DNA of 64,000 bases from Chitinophagaceae bacterium. Lineage in GTDB: Bacteria > Bacteroidota > Bacteroidia > Chitinophagales > Chitinophagaceae. The position numbers were made by a program, and so were the translations under genes. Below the pieces are notes generated by a model. It was not told where the DNA came from, ran no database searches, and saw only the letters and a program-made list of their open reading frames with translations. The DNA lies in the NCBI GenBank assembly GCA_014379345.1, contig JACMLY010000094.1, positions 36,493 to 100,492 of the forward strand. Direction: 5' to 3'. Below, piece after piece: positions 59,820-64,000 of this stretch; the first letter of the stretch is position 1, and each line of letters starts with the position of its first letter.

Positions 59820-62615
59820 TTATTTTGTTCCCGGAGTTGCCATTGCCGGGTTTTTTGTAAAGTTCCAGGTAAAGCTCAGCAGCCAATAGCGACGGAATGT
59901 ATCGTACCTGTTCTCAGAAATAAAATTACTGTTAGCAGTTCTTCTCAACCCGATATTCTGATCAAGAATATCAAAAATAGAAAACCTGATCTCGCCTGAA
60001 TTACTTTTCCAGAATTTTTTAGCCAGCCACGCGTTCCATTTTACAACATTATTGTCGTCGCCAAAAACGGCCGTCTTTTCGCGTAGGCTGATATCGGCAT
60101 TCGTATTTATTTGCATCTTCCAGGGCAATTCAATCGTTGCTTCGATCTCATTATCACTTGTCCAGTAGTTGGTTTTAACGTCCTTTCTCAGCGACGACCT
60201 GCTTGTAGTATATCCAAAACGTGGGTTCACTGAAAAAGAGTATTTTTTTTCTTTGTCGTGATTAAAATTCAGGCCAACTGAGCCACTTCTGTTGTTATTA
60301 ACGTTTTCGAGTTTATTCAAAAAATTCGTATTGTGGCTTATATTAACATTCGCATTCACCCCAAGATTCAGGCTCCATTTTTTTATTTGTTTCCAGTATC
60401 CTGCATAGCCATTCAACAGGTAATTTCCGTCAACATTCACGTATTGGGTTTCCCTTTTTCCTGAATTGTCCACAGTGATACTGCTGCTGATCGCCCTTTG
60501 AATGAATGCATAGTAAACACTCATATACATGTTTCTGCTGGTGAGTATTTTATAATCATTATAATTCAGGCTTATGGAATGCCTGAACTCCTGTTTCAGA
60601 TCAGGGTTTCCGATCTGAATGTTCAGGGGATCTGTATTTTCACGAATTGGCTGCAGCTGCTCCAGTGAAGGTTGCCTGGTATTGCCGTTGTAATTCAATC
60701 CTACTCTTTTTTGCGGTCCGAAGTTATATCTGAAATTGGCGCGCGGAAAAAAGTTTGTAAACGAGTAAGTAGACAATGAGTCTTTAACTAGATCCAGTTG
60801 CCGGAAATCAGCATTTGAAATATTTCCTCCAAAAGAATAGTTGTATTTGCTTTTATTGACCCTGAAATTAATACCGCCGCTATTGGTATTGATCCTGAAA
60901 TCATAATCGTTGCTGAATAAGGGATTCAATATTTCATATTTCCCATTGGTCGATTTATCAAACGAGCCACGCAGCGCTTCACTGTTATTGACCCGGTAAC
61001 TATAATTCATTTCGATAAAAGCCGATTTTGACAAAGGTTCTGTGTAGGCAATCCGCGTACTGATGACGGAGGTTTTGCTTTTATTGAGTTTCTGCTGGTC
61101 GATGGTACTGGTACTGTCCGCAATTCCTGAAGTATAGAATTCATTTTGTGATTGCACAATTCCATCGCTCTCGATGTTATTATAATTCTGGTCGATACTC
61201 CACGAAATCGTTCTTCCTTTCTTTTTAAATTTTTTTCGCCATATAGCAGAACTGATGAATTGTTGCCTGTCGCTGACCGAGACCAAATGCCTGTTGCTTT
61301 TGTTAACAGGAATCCCGGTTCCATTCAGTGCTTCGCTATAGAATCTTGAATTATTTCTTGAATTGGTGGTTGACCCATTGACGGAAATTTTCAGTGTGGA
61401 TAGCGAATCAAGTTTTATTTCATAAAAACCATTTAAGGAATGACGCTGGTTTTGTTTGTAGATATCCTGGTTCTGATTATTGAAATATTGTGTGTCGGGC
61501 AGAACATACTGGGTGATCGTTGAACTTTTTCCAAACAGGTTCTGTTTGTTGAAACGGTAGTTGCCATTAACATGGAATTTATCCTCTAACCACTTGTTCG
61601 AAAAATGGGTGCCGCCTGTCCAGGCTGTCGGTAATCCCTGCCCGCCAAATGTACCGCCCCAATTATCTCCAAATTCATCATCGCCCTGTGAGAAAGAAAA
61701 AAAATTTCCTTCATCTTCATTGTATTCATAATTATTATTGTTTCCTCCATACTTGTCGGCGTCCTGCCAGTTCAATCCAACCTTACCTGTATTCGACATG
61801 ATTCCGAAAGCAGCTATCTTTCTTTTCCCTTTAAAAGCATTCAACATTCCTTCACCGGCAAAACTGCCCGGCAGGCCACCACCCAGCGAAACTTTTCCAA
61901 ACAAGCCTCGGTTCCTATCATCCTTTAGTTTCAGATTAATGGTTTTTGATTTTTCGCCGTCGTCAATACCGGTGAATGAAGCCTGGTCGCTTTTTTTATC
62001 AAACACCTGCACTTCCTTTACGGCATCTGCCCGAAGGTTTTGGGTTACAACTGCAGGATCATCACTGAAGAATTCTTCTCCGTCAACCAATACTTTTTGA
62101 ACTTTTTCACCTTGTGCAGTGATCTCCCCGTTCTTATTGACCTGCAAGCCCGGCAATTTTTTTAAAAGATCTTCTACCGTTGCTCCCTCACGTACAGCAA
62201 AACTATCTGCCATAAAAGATAGTGTATCGCCCTTCATTCTGATGGCACCCATCCGTTGGCGCACCACCACTTCTTTTAATAACTGGCTTTTGGGAGTAAG
62301 AATGATCTTGCCGACAAATAACTCGGGCTCTTCGGCAACTTTTAGAATATCTACATAGTCTGCAAATTTTGGATAGGTAATAAGGAGTATATACTCGCCT
62401 TTTTTTATTTTATCTATTTTAAAATCACCTTTTTGATCGGTGCGGCTGAAACCTACCAACACAGAGTCAGATTTCCGGATGATGGAAACGACAGAATTAG
62501 AAAGGTTTCTACTTTCGGTGGTATCTATTACTGTACCTTTAATAGAGGCAGTTTGCGAAAACGAAAACAGGGAAATAGTCAATAGCAGAAGAAGACTAAG
62601 GGAATGTTTTCTCAT
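59820..62615 (-). CDS. Outer-membrane beta-barrel receptor with carboxypeptidase-like plug
   Basis: A 931-residue protein: signal peptide (MRKHSLSLLLLLTISLFSFSQ), a CarboxypepD_reg-like domain (ASIKGTVIDTTESRNLSNSV), a TonB-receptor-like plug (GATVEDLLKKLPGLQVNKNGEITAQGEKVQKVLVDG, split as GATVEDLLKKLPGL and KVLVDGEEFFSDD), and a barrel ending in SFTWNFTKNP. The pairing with GLPGLI is typical. Presumably takes up or secretes a polymer in the alpha-glucan locus; the substrate is unproven. Confidence 0.89.
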   Translation of the reverse strand: MRKHSLSLLLLLTISLFSFSQTASIKGTVIDTTESRNLSNSVVSIIRKSDSVLVGFSRTDQKGDFKIDKIKKGEYILLITYPKFADYVDILKVAEEPELFVGKIILTPKSQLLKEVVVRQRMGAIRMKGDTLSFMADSFAVREGATVEDLLKKLPGLQVNKNGEITAQGEKVQKVLVDGEEFFSDDPAVVTQNLRADAVKEVQVFDKKSDQASFTGIDDGEKSKTINLKLKDDRNRGLFGKVSLGGGLPGSFAGEGMLNAFKGKRKIAAFGIMSNTGKVGLNWQDADKYGGNNNNYEYNEDEGNFFSFSQGDDEFGDNWGGTFGGQGLPTAWTGGTHFSNKWLEDKFHVNGNYRFNKQNLFGKSSTITQYVLPDTQYFNNQNQDIYKQNQRHSLNGFYEIKLDSLSTLKISVNGSTTNSRNNSRFYSEALNGTGIPVNKSNRHLVSVSDRQQFISSAIWRKKFKKKGRTISWSIDQNYNNIESDGIVQSQNEFYTSGIADSTSTIDQQKLNKSKTSVISTRIAYTEPLSKSAFIEMNYSYRVNNSEALRGSFDKSTNGKYEILNPLFSNDYDFRINTNSGGINFRVNKSKYNYSFGGNISNADFRQLDLVKDSLSTYSFTNFFPRANFRYNFGPQKRVGLNYNGNTRQPSLEQLQPIRENTDPLNIQIGNPDLKQEFRHSISLNYNDYKILTSRNMYMSVYYAFIQRAISSSITVDNSGKRETQYVNVDGNYLLNGYAGYWKQIKKWSLNLGVNANVNISHNTNFLNKLENVNNNRSGSVGLNFNHDKEKKYSFSVNPRFGYTTSRSSLRKDVKTNYWTSDNEIEATIELPWKMQINTNADISLREKTAVFGDDNNVVKWNAWLAKKFWKSNSGEIRFSIFDILDQNIGLRRTANSNFISENRYDTFRRYWLLSFTWNFTKNPAMATPGTK

Positions 62616-62786
62616 CTCAGGTAGTAATGGTGGTAAAGGTTAAAATCCTTTCCCGAATTTCATCTAAAGAATTAATGATCGGTTACCCCAACCCTTAATT
62701 TTACGTTAAACAAATTGCCGGGTGAAGGGTTAAAGAAGCAATCATCGAAAAATTCCATAACTGCTTTCGAACATAAACTTACTACG

Positions 62787-64000
62787 ATGAATGATAGCAA
62801 AGACCTTAAACAGGATGAAAGGCAACAAAAGTACGAGGATGTACATTTTATTGATAGCACCAAACCCGTATGGAACTATTCGATATTTACACAGGAGGAT
62901 ATTGAAAATTTTCAACGGGGTACTCATTACCGGTTGTATGAGTTCTTCGGTGCGCATGAACGCGAAGTTCTGGGTAAGAAAGGATATTATTTTGCGGTTT
63001 GGGCACCCAATGCAACTTATATATCGGTGATCGGAAATTTCAATAACTGGAATACATCTACCCATCCATTATTTGTACGCCTTGAAAGTTCCGGGATCTG
63101 GGAAGGGTTCATCCCCGATATTCCGAAAGGAGAATCGTACAAATATCATATTCATGGCTACAAGGGTAAAAAACTTGACAAAGGTGATCCTTATGCTAAT
63201 TTCTGGGAGCGCCGCCCCGCAACAGCTTCAATCACCTGGAACCTGCGTTATGAATGGAAGGATAAAGAATGGATGAATACGCGTGCAGAACACAATTCAC
63301 TGGACGCACCCTGGAGCGTGTATGAAGTTCACCTGGCCAGCTGGATGAGGCCAAGCAAGTTCGATGAAGAATCGTATAATACCTACGACCAGTTCCGCGA
63401 ACAGTTGGTGCCATATGTAAAGGAAATGGGGTATACTCATGTAGAGTTCATGCCGGTTATGGAACACCCGTACGACGGGAGCTGGGGTTACCAGGGTGCC
63501 GGATATTTTGCGCCAACATCAAGGTTTGGTGATCCACAGCAATTCATGGCCCTGGTGGATGAATTTCATCAGCAGGGCATAGGCATCATACTCGACTGGG
63601 TGCCGTCGCATTTTCCATATGATGCGCATGGTTTATTTATGTTCGATGGAACACATACCTACGAATATGCAGATATGCGTAAAGGATTTCACCCGGATTG
63701 GAACAGTTATATTTTTAATTATAAGCGGGGAGAAGTGAAATCTTTCCTGATCAGTAGCGCCCGTTTCTGGTTCGACCGATTTCATATCGACGGCATACGT
63801 GTAGATGCCGTCAGTTCAATGCTAAAACTGAACTACTCAAGAACACACGGCCAGTGGGAACCGAATGAACACGGCGGAGATGGAAACCTTGAAGCGATCG
63901 CATTGATAAAAGATATGAATGAAACCATTTTCCGCGATTTTCCTGATGTACAAACCATTGCCGAAGAAGCCACAGACTGGCCGGGAATCAGCAAACCAAC
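62787..64000 (+). CDS. glgB: 1,4-alpha-glucan branching enzyme, N-terminal 404 codons
   Basis: Open through the right edge. ATG at 62787 (MNDSKDLKQDERQQKYEDV). The N-terminal CBM48-like domain reads YYFAVWAPNATYISVIGNFNNW, followed by the GH13 barrel with WSVYEVHLASWMRP, EFMPVMEHPYDGSWGYQ, ILDWVPSHFPYDAHGL and the nucleophile Asp in HIDGIRVDAVSSML. It introduces alpha-1,6 branches into glycogen, completing glgC-glgA-glgB. It is divergent from the outer-membrane receptor gene. Confidence 0.95.
   Translation, partial: MNDSKDLKQDERQQKYEDVHFIDSTKPVWNYSIFTQEDIENFQRGTHYRLYEFFGAHEREVLGKKGYYFAVWAPNATYISVIGNFNNWNTSTHPLFVRLESSGIWEGFIPDIPKGESYKYHIHGYKGKKLDKGDPYANFWERRPATASITWNLRYEWKDKEWMNTRAEHNSLDAPWSVYEVHLASWMRPSKFDEESYNTYDQFREQLVPYVKEMGYTHVEFMPVMEHPYDGSWGYQGAGYFAPTSRFGDPQQFMALVDEFHQQGIGIILDWVPSHFPYDAHGLFMFDGTHTYEYADMRKGFHPDWNSYIFNYKRGEVKSFLISSARFWFDRFHIDGIRVDAVSSMLKLNYSRTHGQWEPNEHGGDGNLEAIALIKDMNETIFRDFPDVQTIAEEATDWPGISKP

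Overview
The window comes from a member of the Bacteroidota, most likely family Chitinophagaceae. Three things point there: protein families largely confined to that phylum (GLPGLI, DUF4846, DUF4407, DUF2851, SusA-like GH13, outer-membrane beta-barrel receptors with a carboxypeptidase-like plug), promoters of the TAnnTTTG type, and starts with little Shine-Dalgarno signal. Base composition looks chromosomal throughout. I see no prophage, integrative element or CRISPR array. The only mobile-element trace is a catalytically degraded IS1595-like protein.

Layout. 1-9.4 kb: a SatD-like fragment, thiolase, GNAT, DoxX and NTF2-like lipoprotein genes, the transposase-derived gene, a LytS/LytT-type two-component pair, a PD40 propeller protein, an AHSA1-type protein, pdhB and a tiny membrane peptide. 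9.5-17.6 kb: DUF4846 lipoprotein, a response regulator-AAA+ protein lacking its DNA-binding domain, a hydrolase, a large secreted Asn/Arg-rich protein, a CarH-like MerR/B12 regulator, and signal peptidase I. 17.7-28.7 kb: cytidine deaminase, quinone oxidoreductase, a coupled ogt-macrodomain pair, csaA, OsmC, two tandem Tat-exported Gfo/Idh/MocA oxidoreductases, a SirB1-like protein, a YcxB-like protein and topA. 28.9-32.6 kb: a 5-oxoprolinase operon (pxpB-pxpC-pxpA) with an NRAMP-like transporter. 32.8-38.9 kb: DUF4407, a small membrane protein with an SGNH hydrolase, a 891-residue outer-membrane beta-barrel protein, DUF445. 39-49.2 kb: tRNA-His, an S41 tail-specific protease, fdx-iscX-kdsC-ubiA-maf, DUF2851, a second OsmC-like protein, a barrel-like protein, lipA and a phosphodiester glycosidase. 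49.5-64 kb: an alpha-glucan/glycogen locus with ROK kinase, sugar MFS, glgA, glgC, SLC45-like MFS, SusA-like GH13, a GLPGLI/outer-membrane receptor pair, and glgB running off the end.

How the genes work together. The last 14 kb can import glucose and maltodextrins, cleave and phosphorylate them, and store them as branched glycogen through GlgC, GlgA and GlgB. The pxp block converts 5-oxoproline to glutamate. fdx-iscX serves Fe-S metabolism and lies upstream of lipA, a Fe-S enzyme.

The most unusual feature is not a gene. About eighteen intergenic inverted repeats punctuate the window, roughly one per 3.5 kb. Many have arms of 13-35 bp built from short 7-10 base words repeated within the arm (for example GGCTWATY four times, or GGTGAGT three times). 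Several share a word family, yet most loci carry different sequence. They sit after stop codons, between convergent genes and, at maf, directly against a start codon. They may be terminators, 3'-end stabilisers or a self-renewing repeat class, and they are the best candidate here for something undescribed.
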